A stretch of DNA of 64,000 nt. Origin: Leucobacter sp042726155. GTDB taxonomy: Bacteria; Actinomycetota; Actinomycetes; Actinomycetales; Microbacteriaceae. The DNA lies in NCBI RefSeq assembly GCF_042726155.1, contig NZ_JBHXHV010000002.1, forward strand, positions 434,001 to 498,000. The letters run 5' to 3'. The notes beneath the pieces were generated by a model. It saw only the letters and a list, made by a program, of their open reading frames with translations. It searched no databases and was not told where the DNA came from. Of this stretch, positions 1 through 8,602 are shown piece by piece. Each line of letters begins with the position of its first letter. Positions within the stretch are counted from its first letter, which is position 1. A program made the translations under genes and the position numbers.

Positions 1-131
1 AGCACTTCTTCGAGCACTACAAGGATCTTGAGCCGAACAAGTGGGTCAAGGTCGACGCGTGGGGGTCGGCGGCTGACGCCGAGCAGCTCATCGTCGAAGC
101 GCAGGAGCGCCTCAAGACCGAGGGTCACTGA
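1..131 (+). CDS. ppa: Inorganic pyrophosphatase, C-terminal fragment
   Basis: Only the last 42 codons are in the window; the start lies upstream of base 1. The reading frame begins at base 3 and ends at a TGA at 129-131. The tail includes HFFEHYKDLEP and NKWVKVDAWG, which matches the conserved C-terminal end of family I soluble pyrophosphatase. That cytoplasmic enzyme hydrolyses PPi to two phosphates and pulls biosynthetic reactions forward. The active-site aspartates lie in the missing part, so activity cannot be judged. It converges on the M23 peptidase gene and is followed by a strong hairpin. Confidence 0.85.
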   Translation, partial: HFFEHYKDLEPNKWVKVDAWGSAADAEQLIVEAQERLKTEGH

Positions 132-150
132 GCCGAGGGCGCACACGCGC

Positions 151-207
151 CAGACAACGAGCGAGGGGCTCGGGATCGCGATGATCCCGAGCCCCTCGCT
201 CTGTCTG
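151..207. terminator. Bidirectional terminator hairpin
   Basis: A perfect 18-bp inverted repeat (160-177 with 183-200) surrounds a 5-nt loop. An outer CAGACA/TGTCTG pair (151-156 and 202-207) extends the stem after a small internal loop. It sits between the convergent ppa and M23 peptidase genes, so it probably ends transcription in both directions. Confidence 0.85.
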
Positions 208-232
208 GGCGGTGCCCGGTTGGTGCGCTGGC

Positions 233-1585
233 CTAGTAGAAGGCGATCTGGCCCGCCGGGTCGACGAAGTCGTACCAGCCGTCATCTTGGTTGGGGCGCA
301 TCTCGAAGTGCAGGTGGCAGCCCGAGCTGGCACCGGTCGAACCAACGTAGCCGAGCACCTGTCCTGGCCCAACTGGCTGACCTGGTGCCACAACCGCCCA
401 CTCGATCATGTGGGCGTAACGCGTTTGCCAGCCGTTCGGGTGGTTTACGGTCACCATGTTGCCACCACCGCCGCCATCCCAGTAGGTCAGAGCGACCGTT
501 CCGCCCATCGCCGCGACGATCGGGGTACCGCAGCCGGCAGCGAGGTCGATGCCGGTGTGGTCCGGGCGCCCCGGGGGCCGGAAGCCCTCGGAAACGTAGC
601 TATACGCCGTCGGATACACCCAGCCGTTCGACGAGCCGGTGTTGCCACCGCCACCCGGCGGAAGGCCGCCGCCGGTGTCGCCGCCACCGCCCGGGGGCAC
701 TCCGCCGCCTCCGCCGCCGCCCTGATTCTGCTGCGCTTGCTGCTCGGCCCAGCGCCGCGCGGCCTCTTCAGCTTCCTTACGACGGCGCTCTTCTTCGGCC
801 CGACGCTGCTCCTCTTCGATTCGGAGTCGCTCCTCATAACCGGCAACCGTCTTCGTCGTCTTGTCTTTCAGGGCCGCGAGCTGGGTCTTCAGCGTCTTCT
901 GCTGTGCCTCCTGCTTCTGCACTTTCTCGCCCTGACCGGCAACGGCGACCGCGGCGGCCTGTTCCTTCTCCTGCTGCTTCTCCCGGAGCACCTCGCGCTC
1001 CGCCGCTGCCGCTTCGGCCTGCTTGCCGAGCGTATCCGCCGTGTTCGCTGCCTGCTCAGCCTCACCCGAGAGTGTCGTATTGCGCTCGGTCGCCTTCGAC
1101 ATCGAAGCCATCCGGTCGAGCAGCGCGTCAGCGGTGCTGCCATCGGAGTCGAGGAACAGTTCGACGCTGCGATCGACGCCGCCAGAACGGTACATCTGTG
1201 CGACGAGCACGCCGGCGCGATCGGCTGCCTCGTCGGCTTCCTTGCGGCTCGCCTCGGCCTGCGTCTCAAGATTCGCGGCCTTCTCAGAAGCAGCAGCGAG
1301 CGCGGCCTCTGCCTCGTGCAGATCGTCGATGGTGGTCGCGTGCAGGTTCCGCAGGCGGTCGAGTTCTTTCTCGCCGTCGGCGATCAGCTTCTCAATCTCG
1401 GCGACCTTGTCGTTCGCCGTCGACTGGTTCTGCTTCGCGGCCTGCACATCGTCCCAGGTCGGCAGGTCGAGGGCTTGCGCCGGAGTCGAACCGAGCTGGC
1501 TTCCCACCAGCATTCCGGCGCCGATTGCACACGCGGCAAGCGCTCCGAGCACACGTTTCATCGTGCTCTTCGTTCGTTTCCGCAT
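233..1585 (-). CDS. Secreted M23 (LytM) peptidoglycan endopeptidase with coiled-coil N-terminus
   Basis: This is a 450-residue protein. A basic N-terminus (MRKRTKS) and a hydrophobic stretch ending in TPAQA form a signal peptide. A long Ala/Glu/Lys-rich coiled coil follows (about residues 45-285), then a Gly/Pro linker of GGGG and PPGGG units, then a C-terminal M23 domain. The zinc-binding motifs are visible: HTGID for H-x3-D and HLHFE for HxH. The architecture matches EnvC/NlpD or mycobacterial RipA-neighbour type factors that cleave or activate cleavage of cell-wall crosslinks during division. Since the zinc ligands are intact, it is probably catalytic. The ATG at 1585 gives the full signal peptide; an in-frame ATG eight codons later is an alternative start. 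Confidence 0.88.
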   Translation of the reverse strand: MRKRTKSTMKRVLGALAACAIGAGMLVGSQLGSTPAQALDLPTWDDVQAAKQNQSTANDKVAEIEKLIADGEKELDRLRNLHATTIDDLHEAEAALAAASEKAANLETQAEASRKEADEAADRAGVLVAQMYRSGGVDRSVELFLDSDGSTADALLDRMASMSKATERNTTLSGEAEQAANTADTLGKQAEAAAAEREVLREKQQEKEQAAAVAVAGQGEKVQKQEAQQKTLKTQLAALKDKTTKTVAGYEERLRIEEEQRRAEEERRRKEAEEAARRWAEQQAQQNQGGGGGGGVPPGGGGDTGGGLPPGGGGNTGSSNGWVYPTAYSYVSEGFRPPGRPDHTGIDLAAGCGTPIVAAMGGTVALTYWDGGGGGNMVTVNHPNGWQTRYAHMIEWAVVAPGQPVGPGQVLGYVGSTGASSGCHLHFEMRPNQDDGWYDFVDPAGQIAFY

Positions 1586-1717
1586 CCTGCCCCCACATCG
1601 TGCTTATGACACTGGTCCACGAATACGGTAGCACTACGTCGAAAACGGCCACTCAGGCGGGCCGCGACCCGCGCTATTCGGCCGACATCCGAATCTGGGG
1701 CGACGCGGGCGAGCCTG

Positions 1718-2167
1718 TTAGTCGGTTTCGAGCGAGCGCTGGCTCGCCTCAATGAGTTGCACCATCGCACGGTGCAGGGCGCCGAGCTCCTCCGGCGTCA
1801 TGCCGAGTCGCTTCGCCATCTCAACGGGAACCTGCTCGGCCTGCGTTCGCAGCGCTTCCCCCGCGGGGGTGAGCGTGATTTCGAGGCGGCGCTCGTCGGC
1901 TGAGCTGCGCACGCGGCTCGCGAGTCCCTGTGCTTCGAGCCGCTTGATCAGCGGCGAGAGCGTCGATGCCTCCTGGTGCAGCAGTTCGGCAAGCGTGCGG
2001 AGGTCGAGCGTGCGATGCTCCCAGAGCGCGAGCAACACCAGATACTGCGGGTGAGTAATTCCCATCGGGTCGAGCACGGGCTTGTACGCGGCGACAATGC
2101 CGCGTGACGCAACCGTGAGTGCGAAGCAGACCTGGCGCTCAAGCACCAGCGGATCATTCGAGGTCAT
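1718..2167 (-). CDS. MarR-family regulator, OhrR-like
   Basis: This 149-residue winged-helix protein closely follows the OhrR layout. The N-terminal stretch VCFALTVASRG carries a cysteine at residue 14, at the position of the organic-peroxide-sensing Cys of OhrR. It is followed by GITHPQYLVLLALWE and a recognition-helix/wing region with SSADERRLEITLT. OhrR represses an organic hydroperoxide resistance gene (ohr) until the Cys is oxidised. No ohr gene is present in this window, so the target is unknown. The start at ATG 2167 (MTSNDPL) was chosen because upstream codons give a low-complexity shadow sequence. It lies 37 nt downstream of the acyl-CoA dehydrogenase gene on the same strand and may be read with it. 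Confidence 0.8.
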   Translation of the reverse strand: MTSNDPLVLERQVCFALTVASRGIVAAYKPVLDPMGITHPQYLVLLALWEHRTLDLRTLAELLHQEASTLSPLIKRLEAQGLASRVRSSADERRLEITLTPAGEALRTQAEQVPVEMAKRLGMTPEELGALHRAMVQLIEASQRSLETD

Positions 2168-2204
2168 GCCACCATGTTCGCAGATGCGAGCGGCCAACGC
2201 CCCA

Positions 2205-3380
2205 CTACGCCTGATCGAGCAGCGCCGCCGCGAACATCGGGCGGGAGGCGTCGGTGCTCGGCGGGTGGAAGAGCCCTGCCGTGGCGTCACGGAACAGCCG
2301 GCTGGCCTCGCTCCCGTTATCGAACCCGGCTCCGCCGGTGCACGCGAGGGCGGTTTCGGCCGACCGTCTGGCGGCCTCTCCCGCTGCGATCCTCGCCGCC
2401 ACCAGGCGCACGGGCCAACCGGCGCCGTGGTCCACAAGTTCGTCGAAGTCGCGTGCGTACGCGTCGATCTGCGCCGGAACGGCAAGGTATTTGCGGTGCG
2501 CATCGGCGAGCCGGGTGCGCCACTCAGGAACCTCGGCGAGCGAAGCGTCGCGCGATGCCGACCGGCGACGGTGCAGCGCGGCTGCGGCGACGTCGAGCGC
2601 GCGGCGCGCCACCCCGGCGTAAACGGACGCCACGAGCAGCTGAAAATTGCTCGTGATTGCGAACGTCAGCAGGTCGGGGGTGCGCCCCGGAGCAATGAGG
2701 CGCGCAACGCGGTCAGCGCGCATCACGGCGCCGTCGAGCCTCGTTGCACGGCTCTGTGAAGCGCGCATGCCGAGCACATCCCAGTGGTCAGAGACCGTGA
2801 TGCCGGGCGAGCTGCGCTCGACGAACCCGAACACCAGCTCTGGGCCGCCCTCGGCATCGGCGTCGAGGCCGTGGGTGATGAGCCGCGTCCAGACGGGCGA
2901 GAGCGACGTGAAAATCTTGGTTCCAGTGAGCGCGTAGCTGCCGTCTAATTGCCTGACGGCGACGGTGTTCGACCCCTGCAGCACCCAATCATTCGCTGGC
3001 TCGCTGATGCCGAACGCAAAGATCTCGCCGGCGGCAGCCTCCTCGAAGACGTGCGCGAGCGAGCGGTCGCCGCGCGCAAACATCGCGGCCACGACGCCCG
3101 TGCACATCAGATGCATATTGACGCCGAGCGCGGTGCCGGGGGCTGCGCCCGCGAGCCGCTGCTGCAGGCGCGAGACCTCGTGCAGCGACAGCTCGGGCCC
3201 GCCGAACTCTGCCGGCACGAAGAGTTCCAGATAGCCGCGCTCGCGCAGCTCGACGAGATCTTCATCGAAAAAGCGATTCTCGCGGTCGACCACCGCTGCG
3301 CGCTCCCGAAAACGCTCGATCAACTCATCGGGCAGATACTGCTTCGCCAGTTCGGCGTGCCGCGTCTCGCGATCGGTCAT
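2205..3380 (-). CDS. Acyl-CoA dehydrogenase family flavoprotein
   Basis: This 391-residue protein has the three-part acyl-CoA dehydrogenase fold: an N-terminal helical domain (residues 1-120), a beta domain beginning with FGISEPAND near residue 124, and a C-terminal helical domain ending in TGGAGFDNGSEASRLFRDA and FHPPS. The family uses FAD to oxidise the alpha-beta bond of acyl thioesters; some members act as flavin monooxygenases or reductases instead. The ATG at 3380 begins MTDRETRH. The upstream open frame to 4454 is a shadow of the ketosynthase gene. It is the third gene of the ligase-ketosynthase-dehydrogenase operon, 14 nt after the ketosynthase. I infer a lipid or secondary-metabolite role rather than ordinary beta-oxidation, since no thiolase or hydratase accompanies it. 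Confidence 0.8.
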   Translation of the reverse strand: MTDRETRHAELAKQYLPDELIERFRERAAVVDRENRFFDEDLVELRERGYLELFVPAEFGGPELSLHEVSRLQQRLAGAAPGTALGVNMHLMCTGVVAAMFARGDRSLAHVFEEAAAGEIFAFGISEPANDWVLQGSNTVAVRQLDGSYALTGTKIFTSLSPVWTRLITHGLDADAEGGPELVFGFVERSSPGITVSDHWDVLGMRASQSRATRLDGAVMRADRVARLIAPGRTPDLLTFAITSNFQLLVASVYAGVARRALDVAAAALHRRRSASRDASLAEVPEWRTRLADAHRKYLAVPAQIDAYARDFDELVDHGAGWPVRLVAARIAAGEAARRSAETALACTGGAGFDNGSEASRLFRDATAGLFHPPSTDASRPMFAAALLDQA

Positions 3381-3394
3381 GGGTGCTCCTTCGC

Positions 3395-4723
3395 TCACAG
3401 GTGTGGTTTCTTGGCCGCTCCAGGCAGCCCGCGCAGCACGATCGCGCCGTTGTGTCCGCCGAAACCGAACGACGTCGACAGCACGGTGCGCAGCGTCGCC
3501 GTCCGCGCGACCTCGGCCACCAGGTCGTATTCGGGAAACTCGGGATCGGCCAGATTCAGCGTGGGCGGCACCAGCTGCTCGCGCAGCGTCTGCACCGCGA
3601 GCACCGCTTCGACCACGCCCGACGCCCCGAGGAGGTGCCCGGTGCTCGATTTCGTCGCGGTCAGCGGGATCTCGCGGGCGCGTTCGCCGAGTGCCGCGTC
3701 GAGAGCCGCGATTTCTGCCGTGTCGCCGGCGGGCGTGCCCGTGCCGTGCAGGTTCACGTGGTCGATGTCGGCTGCCGAGACGCCCGCGTCTGCGAGGCTC
3801 TGCACGACCGCTCGGGCGGCGCCCCGCCCTTCGGGGTGCGGGGCGGTTGCGTGGTGCGCGTCGCTCGATGCCCCGAAACCGGCGAGTTCGGCGAGCGGTA
3901 GGGCGCCGCGGGCTGACGCGTGCGCCGCCGACTCCAGCAAGATCGCGGCCGCTCCCTGCGCCATCACGAACCCGGACCGCGCTCGGTCGAACGGGCGGCA
4001 CGCCGCCCCGGGGTCGTTCTCGACACCGGCGGCGAGCGCGCGCAGATTCGCGTTCGAGGCGAGGTTCACCGCGCCGAGGCAGTCTTCCATGCCGACGACG
4101 AGTACCGCGTCGGCGTAGCCGTGACGAATGCGCCGGAGGGCCTCCCCCAGCGCGATCGCGCCGCTCGCGCACGTCGCCGAGACGCCCTGCGCCGGGCCGG
4201 TTACGCCGTATCGCTGTGACAGCAGTGCTGCAGCGGCATCGGGCGCGCCGTAGACGGCGAGTGAGAGCGGCACCGCGCGTGGGCCACGCGCGTCGAGTGC
4301 GCGGGTGGCAGCCTGCATCGCGTCGACTGGCCCAGATCCGGTCGCGGCGATAATGGCCACGCGATCCGGATCGCCGCCCGTCGCCCCAAATGCGCCCGGT
4401 TCGGCCGCCATGCCCGCGTGCCTCAGCGCCTCGTCGGCGGCTGCGATCGCCCACAGCTGCACCGGGCTGAGGCGCCGCGCGAGGCCGGTCGGAACGAGGC
4501 CGTCTGGGTCAAAACCGGTCACCTGGCCACCGATACGAACGGCGAGATCATCGAATTCAGGGCCCTCAAGGCGCCGGATCGCGCTGCGTCCATGCACCGC
4601 CGCGTCCCACAGCGCAGGGGCGCCGATGCCGCTCGGCGTCACGGCGCCCATGCCGGTGATGACAACGGTGTTCTCGGCGGCGGCGTGGCCGGGCAGGTCG
4701 CGGCCGTCCCGTCCGCCACTCAC
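3395..4723 (-). CDS. Beta-ketoacyl-ACP synthase, FabF-like condensing enzyme
   Basis: This 442-residue thiolase-fold condensing enzyme keeps the full Cys-His-His triad: Cys185 in VSATCASGA, His326 in NLHGTGTPAGD and His363 in TKSSTGHLLGA, with Lys358. The C-terminal FGFGGHN loop typical of FabF/KAS II is present. These enzymes extend an acyl chain with malonyl-ACP. Its start overlaps the end of the AMP-ligase gene by four bases (ATGA), so the two are translationally coupled. No acyl-carrier protein, malonyl transferase or ketoreductase is adjacent, so it must use carriers encoded elsewhere. It is probably a dedicated paralog rather than the housekeeping FabF, judging by its ligase and dehydrogenase partners. 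Confidence 0.85.
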   Translation of the reverse strand: MSGGRDGRDLPGHAAAENTVVITGMGAVTPSGIGAPALWDAAVHGRSAIRRLEGPEFDDLAVRIGGQVTGFDPDGLVPTGLARRLSPVQLWAIAAADEALRHAGMAAEPGAFGATGGDPDRVAIIAATGSGPVDAMQAATRALDARGPRAVPLSLAVYGAPDAAAALLSQRYGVTGPAQGVSATCASGAIALGEALRRIRHGYADAVLVVGMEDCLGAVNLASNANLRALAAGVENDPGAACRPFDRARSGFVMAQGAAAILLESAAHASARGALPLAELAGFGASSDAHHATAPHPEGRGAARAVVQSLADAGVSAADIDHVNLHGTGTPAGDTAEIAALDAALGERAREIPLTATKSSTGHLLGASGVVEAVLAVQTLREQLVPPTLNLADPEFPEYDLVAEVARTATLRTVLSTSFGFGGHNGAIVLRGLPGAAKKPHL

Positions 4724-6351
4724 AGCCGCACCGCCGCTGGGCTCAGCGCCAGTTCAGCGGTCTCGCCGCGGCGCAGCTTGCCGCCGACGGTGCGGGGCAA
4801 GCGTTCCACCCGATACCAGCGGCGGGGCACGAACTGGGGTGCGAGGCGGGCGGCGGCCCAGGCGGCGAGCGCGGCGCGATCCGGGGTCTGCGGGTCTTGC
4901 GCGGTCTGCGGGTCTTGCGGGGTCTGCGGGTCTTGCGCATCGAGCGGCCCAGCCTCGATCACCAGCGCAACGACACTGCCGAGCGTCGCGTGCGGCAGCG
5001 CGACGGCGCACGCCGCTGCGACGCCGGGCATATCGACGAATGCGCGCTCCACCTCAGGGAGCGATACCTTGTGTCCGCCCGTGATCGCGATGTCGCCGGC
5101 GCGGCCGAGCAATTGGAGGCGGCCACCGACGATGCGTGCCTGGTCGTGGACGGTCGCCCAACCGTCGGCCCCGCGCAGCACCTCGTCGGTGGTGCCAGCG
5201 ACGTAACCCGTCGAGCAGGCCTCCGCGCGGATGTAGAGGGTGCCAGGTTCCCCGGCGGGGACCGGCGATCCAGCGGCGTCGCGCACGCTGGCCTCGACGC
5301 CCGGATACACCGAGATGCCCGTACCGTCACCGTCCCGGCTGTCGCCAATGAAACCGATCTCGGCCGCGCCGTAATAACTGATGAGGCGCGCATCGGGCAG
5401 CACCCTCGCGAGCCCCTCCCGGATCGCAGCGGGGAGATTCGCCCCGCCCGTCACCACGAGCTCGATGCCGGCGCAGGCCGCGGGGTCTCTGCGGGCCGCG
5501 TCCGTCAGCGTTTGCACGACCGCGGGCACGGCGACGATGCGTGTGATGGCCTCGTCACGGATGCGCGCCGCTACCCCGAACGGATCGAACGCATCGGCCA
5601 CGTGCACACTGCCGCCGGTTGCGAGACACTCGATCACGGCGTAGAGGGTGAGGCTGTACGACACAGGGCCGGGGGCGAAGGTCGCGACGCCCGGGAGCGG
5701 CTCCAGGTGTGCACTCGACACGGCCACGTTCGCCCGGTACTGGGCGCGCGTCTTCAGGAACGCCTTCGGACTACTCGTTGTACCCGACGAAAACAGCAAT
5801 AGGAAGGCTTCGTCGCTCTCGGTCGCGCTGTCGCGCACCGCGGGCGGAGGCGCGGGGTGCACGGCGCGCTCGCGCTCCTCGAACTCGGCGAGAGACACGA
5901 TGGTGCCGCCCCAGCCGCGCGCCGCGAGGGCGGATCCGAGGTCTGAATTTGTGGCTGGGTATGTGGCTGTGGCTGGGTCTGTGTCAGCGTCCGCGGCTGC
6001 GTCCGTGATGATGACACCGATGCCCGTCGCCAGCACGACGTGGACGCGGTGTTCGAGCGGCCAGCGCGGGTCAATCGTCGCAGAGACCGCGCGATATCCG
6101 GCGAGTGCAGCGACGAACCGTGCGGCGGCGAACGCCGATTCGACGCTGATCGCGCTGATCGGGATGCCGCCGGTCTCGGGGGCCGGTCGCGGCGGATTCG
6201 CCTGCGCTCCGTGCAGCTCGTCGATGACCGCGAAGGTGCGCCGCGAGCGTTCAACGAGCTCGCCGTAGGTCAGCCGCGACCGGTCTCCCACGATTGCGAG
6301 CTGCTCGGGATCGCGCTCCGCGACTTCCAAAATCGCCGAAGTGATGGGCAT
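4720..6351 (-). CDS. AMP-forming acyl ligase (ANL superfamily)
   Basis: This 543-residue adenylate-forming enzyme activates a carboxylic acid as acyl-AMP and transfers it to CoA or a carrier protein. The phosphate-binding loop SSGTTSSPK is at about 188-196. The aromatic adenine motif is YYGAAEIGF, the hinge region reads GRAGDIAITGGHKVSLPEVE, and the catalytic C-terminal lysine lies in GGKLRRG near residue 525. Two low-complexity inserts stand out: an Ala/Asp/Thr-rich loop near 118-135 and three AQDPQT-type repeats shortly before the C-terminal domain. It is the first gene of the operon with the ketosynthase and acyl-CoA dehydrogenase. A TAGACT box six bases upstream of the ATG suggests a leaderless transcript. 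The acid substrate cannot be predicted. Confidence 0.83.
   Translation of the reverse strand: MPITSAILEVAERDPEQLAIVGDRSRLTYGELVERSRRTFAVIDELHGAQANPPRPAPETGGIPISAISVESAFAAARFVAALAGYRAVSATIDPRWPLEHRVHVVLATGIGVIITDAAADADTDPATATYPATNSDLGSALAARGWGGTIVSLAEFEERERAVHPAPPPAVRDSATESDEAFLLLFSSGTTSSPKAFLKTRAQYRANVAVSSAHLEPLPGVATFAPGPVSYSLTLYAVIECLATGGSVHVADAFDPFGVAARIRDEAITRIVAVPAVVQTLTDAARRDPAACAGIELVVTGGANLPAAIREGLARVLPDARLISYYGAAEIGFIGDSRDGDGTGISVYPGVEASVRDAAGSPVPAGEPGTLYIRAEACSTGYVAGTTDEVLRGADGWATVHDQARIVGGRLQLLGRAGDIAITGGHKVSLPEVERAFVDMPGVAAACAVALPHATLGSVVALVIEAGPLDAQDPQTPQDPQTAQDPQTPDRAALAAWAAARLAPQFVPRRWYRVERLPRTVGGKLRRGETAELALSPAAVRL
4883..4936. repeat. 18-bp tandem repeat, three units, in the ligase gene
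   Basis: Three consecutive 18-bp units (4883-4900, 4901-4918, 4919-4936) differ at one position. They encode three six-residue AQDPQT-like repeats in the linker before the C-terminal domain of the ligase. The unit length keeps the frame, so copy-number change would lengthen or shorten the linker without breaking the protein. Confidence 0.9.
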
Positions 6352-6357
6352 GCCGCC

Positions 6358-6363
6358 AGTCTA
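6358..6363 (-). promoter_or_regulatory. -10 box for leaderless ligase transcript
   Basis: On the minus strand TAGACT is followed by six bases and then the ligase ATG. This spacing would place the transcription start at or next to the start codon. No Shine-Dalgarno sequence is visible. Confidence 0.55.
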
Positions 6364-6409
6364 CGTTCTCGACTGCGCTCGGCTGCCGCCCCCTCCCTCG
6401 ACGACCCCC

Positions 6410-6471
6410 CGAGCGGGGTAACTCTTGAGGGGTGTTGCTCGTACGACACGCACCAGAAGTTACCCCGCTCG
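6410..6471. repeat. Palindromic repeat family E, copy 1
   Basis: Perfect 14-bp arms (6410-6423 and 6458-6471, CGAGCGGGGTAACT and its complement) enclose a 34-nt loop. A second copy with the same arm length, loop length and a similar GGGGTGT loop motif lies at 32823-32884. It follows the Lrp gene on the minus strand and precedes the ligase operon, so it may terminate Lrp transcription. Confidence 0.8.
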
Positions 6472-6501
6472 CGTCAGGCGTGGGAGGTGGGGCGGCCGGC
6501 G

Positions 6502-6963
6502 TCAGTCTGCGCGGAGCAGGCCCGTCACTCGGTACGGGATCACCTCGCGCAGGAAGAGGCTCGTCGACGTGCGGGTGATGCCCGGGCAGAGGCGAATCTC
6601 CTCGCTGACGCGGTACAGGTCGTCGGGGTTCCGCGCCACGACGCGCAGCAGCAGGTCGGTGCTGCCGGCAGGTGCGAAACACTCCAGCACCTCCGGGATG
6701 TCCGCGAGCGCCGCGACAGCGGCACCGATCTGGTGCTGGTCGAGTTCGACCTGCACACTCGCTCCCACCGGACGACCGAGCGCCGCGGGCGTCGCCCGGG
6801 AACTGTGGAGACGAAGCGATCCAGATTCGCGTAACTTCTCGAGCCGCGCCTGCACCGTGCCGCGCGCGAGACCGAGCGTGAGGGCGATCATCGCGGTCGG
6901 CATACGCGCATCTTGATCAAGCAGCAGCAAGATCCGTCGGTCTGTCGCGTCCAGTTCACTCAT
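6502..6963 (-). CDS. Lrp/AsnC-family transcriptional regulator
   Basis: This 153-residue protein has an N-terminal helix-turn-helix (SELDATDRRILLLLDQDAR through the TVQARLEKLRESG helix) and a C-terminal RAM ligand-binding domain. Lrp/AsnC proteins bind amino acids or related ligands and often regulate a divergent transporter. Here the divergent neighbour is an MFS transporter. A 17-bp palindrome in the shared promoter region is a candidate binding site. The ATG at 6963 (MSELDATD) fits the family start; a longer frame to 6999 has no family support. No other regulator is nearby, so control of the MFS gene, and probably of itself, is the likely role. Confidence 0.85.
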   Translation of the reverse strand: MSELDATDRRILLLLDQDARMPTAMIALTLGLARGTVQARLEKLRESGSLRLHSSRATPAALGRPVGASVQVELDQHQIGAAVAALADIPEVLECFAPAGSTDLLLRVVARNPDDLYRVSEEIRLCPGITRTSTSLFLREVIPYRVTGLLRAD

Positions 6964-6998
6964 AATGCCCACTTTCTGCTCGCTTGATACGGTACCCA

Positions 6999-7015
6999 TT
7001 GATCATATCGATCAA
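6999..7015. promoter_or_regulatory. Candidate Lrp operator
   Basis: TTGATC and GATCAA flank the five bases ATATC in an AT-rich patch between the divergent Lrp and MFS genes. The site lies 36 bases upstream of the Lrp start codon. Its size and position suit an Lrp-type dimer site; binding is inferred. Confidence 0.45.
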
Positions 7016-7165
7016 TTTTAAGTTCGTCGCTTGCGCAGATCGGCGCGGTACGATGAACTCATTCACGTGCCGGTGGACACCCCCACCGCACACGGATCAT
7101 CGCTCGCACACCCCGCGAGTACACCAACGGACGCGCCACCCCTGCGCCCGAAGAAGGAGCCCGTC

Positions 7166-8557
7166 ATGCGCGCCACAGCGTCTGCGACTGCAATCGCATC
7201 AGCATCGCCCTCAGCGTCCACACCTGAAACGCCCCAGCTCGACACCCTGAGCGACACGATCCGAACCCCGCTACACCGCCCGCGAGCCCGAGTCGCACTC
7301 ACTTCGCTCGCACTGTTCACGCTGCTGGTGAGCGCGAACCTCAGCACCCCGCTATTCCCACTGCTTGAGACTCAACTCGGTATTGGATCGCTGGGCATCT
7401 CCATCGCGTTCTCGAGCTATGTGCTCTCGCTGATCGTCGGGCTGTTGCTCTTCCGTCGCGTGGCCGATGTCGTGAACCGTCGATCGGTGCTCATCGCAGC
7501 GCTCGCGGCAGCCGCGCTCGCCACCGCGGCCCTCGCCTTCGCGCCGACGCTCGGCTGGTTCTGCGTCGCGCGCGCCGTGCAGGGCATCGCGGTGGCGTGC
7601 GCGACGGGAACCGGGGCCGGTGCGCTTCGCGCGCTGCTACCCGGGCGCCCGATGCTCGTCGGGCGCCTCACCCTGCTCGCGACGTCGGGTGGCGTCGCGG
7701 CCGGGCCCGTCGCGGGCGGACTCCTGTCATTCGTGGGCGCACCACTGCAGACCCCGTACCTCGCCGTCGCCCTCGCCCTCGCCGTGCTCGTGCCGGTGAT
7801 CGTGGCCGTCGCGCCACACGATGAGTGCGCGCCCAGCTTCGGCGGGATCGCGCTCGCGGATGCACCCGACCCCAGGCCCGATGGGGTGGAGGCCCCCGAT
7901 GCTCACGATGCCTCTCACGTCCCGAGCCGCGCGGGATCAAGGGACGCGTCAGCCGTTCGGGCGTTCCGCCTCGCCGCGGCGACGGGTTTCTTGAGTTTCA
8001 TGGTTTTCGGATTCTGCCTGTCGCTTGCACCTTCGCACTTCGCGGCAATCGCTGGCACCGACTCTCGCGTGGTCATTGGCGCGCTCGCCGCAGTGACGCT
8101 CGCCGCGTCGGCACTCGTGCAGTTGGTGCCGCTATCGGGAACTTGGCGGCTGCCCGTCGGGCTCACGCTGCTCGCAATCGCGCTCGTTGGCATCGCCGCG
8201 TCGGGAGCGGTGGGAACGGTGTGGTTCCTCGTCGGCGCGAGCGCTCTGGCGGGCGTGGGTCAGGGCATCGCGTTCCAGGCGGCGTTCACGGCTGCGACGG
8301 CGGCGGTGCATCCGCTGCACCACGCATCGACGGTCAGCGCGGTGTACACGGTGACGTACCTCGGCAGCGCGGTGCCCGTGCTCGGACTCGGCGCTCTGGC
8401 CGCGAGCATCGGCCTGCCCGCCGCGGTAACGGCGTTCGCGCTGACCGCGGCGGCGCTCGCAGTAGTGCTCGCGTGCGTCGGCGTGCGGCGCTCGCGCACG
8501 GCGAGCCCCGCCCGCCCCGCCCCCGCCGCCCGCCCCGCCCCCGTTACGACCCGCTGA
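7166..8557 (+). CDS. MFS transporter
   Basis: This 463-residue protein has an Ala/Ser/Thr-rich cytoplasmic N-terminus of about 45 residues, then about twelve hydrophobic segments starting at VALTSLALFTLLVSANLS. The loop after the second helix reads FRRVADVVNRRSVL, the MFS motif-A region. A charged central loop contains several Asp/Pro-rich residues, as expected between the two six-helix halves. The start at ATG 7166 follows an AAGGAG site by six bases, which rules out the longer open frame upstream. It is divergent from the Lrp regulator, so it is probably an amino-acid-related or drug exporter under Lrp control. The substrate is unknown. The C-terminus is an Ala/Pro/Arg tail. Confidence 0.8.
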   Translation: MRATASATAIASASPSASTPETPQLDTLSDTIRTPLHRPRARVALTSLALFTLLVSANLSTPLFPLLETQLGIGSLGISIAFSSYVLSLIVGLLLFRRVADVVNRRSVLIAALAAAALATAALAFAPTLGWFCVARAVQGIAVACATGTGAGALRALLPGRPMLVGRLTLLATSGGVAAGPVAGGLLSFVGAPLQTPYLAVALALAVLVPVIVAVAPHDECAPSFGGIALADAPDPRPDGVEAPDAHDASHVPSRAGSRDASAVRAFRLAAATGFLSFMVFGFCLSLAPSHFAAIAGTDSRVVIGALAAVTLAASALVQLVPLSGTWRLPVGLTLLAIALVGIAASGAVGTVWFLVGASALAGVGQGIAFQAAFTAATAAVHPLHHASTVSAVYTVTYLGSAVPVLGLGALAASIGLPAAVTAFALTAAALAVVLACVGVRRSRTASPARPAPAARPAPVTTR

Positions 8558-8602
8558 CCACGAGCGTTTCGGTCGAGCGCGAGGGGTTTCTCCCCGCAAA
8601 TT

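Noticed and set aside
28..1755. 575-residue plus-strand frame over the M23 peptidase gene
   Set aside because: It is Arg/Ser/Pro-rich and has no family signature. It is the antisense shadow of the well supported peptidase and overlaps its terminator.
3381..4454. Upstream extension of the acyl-CoA dehydrogenase frame
   Set aside because: The extra 358 residues are Arg/Gly-rich shadow of the ketosynthase gene. The family N-terminus begins at ATG 3380.
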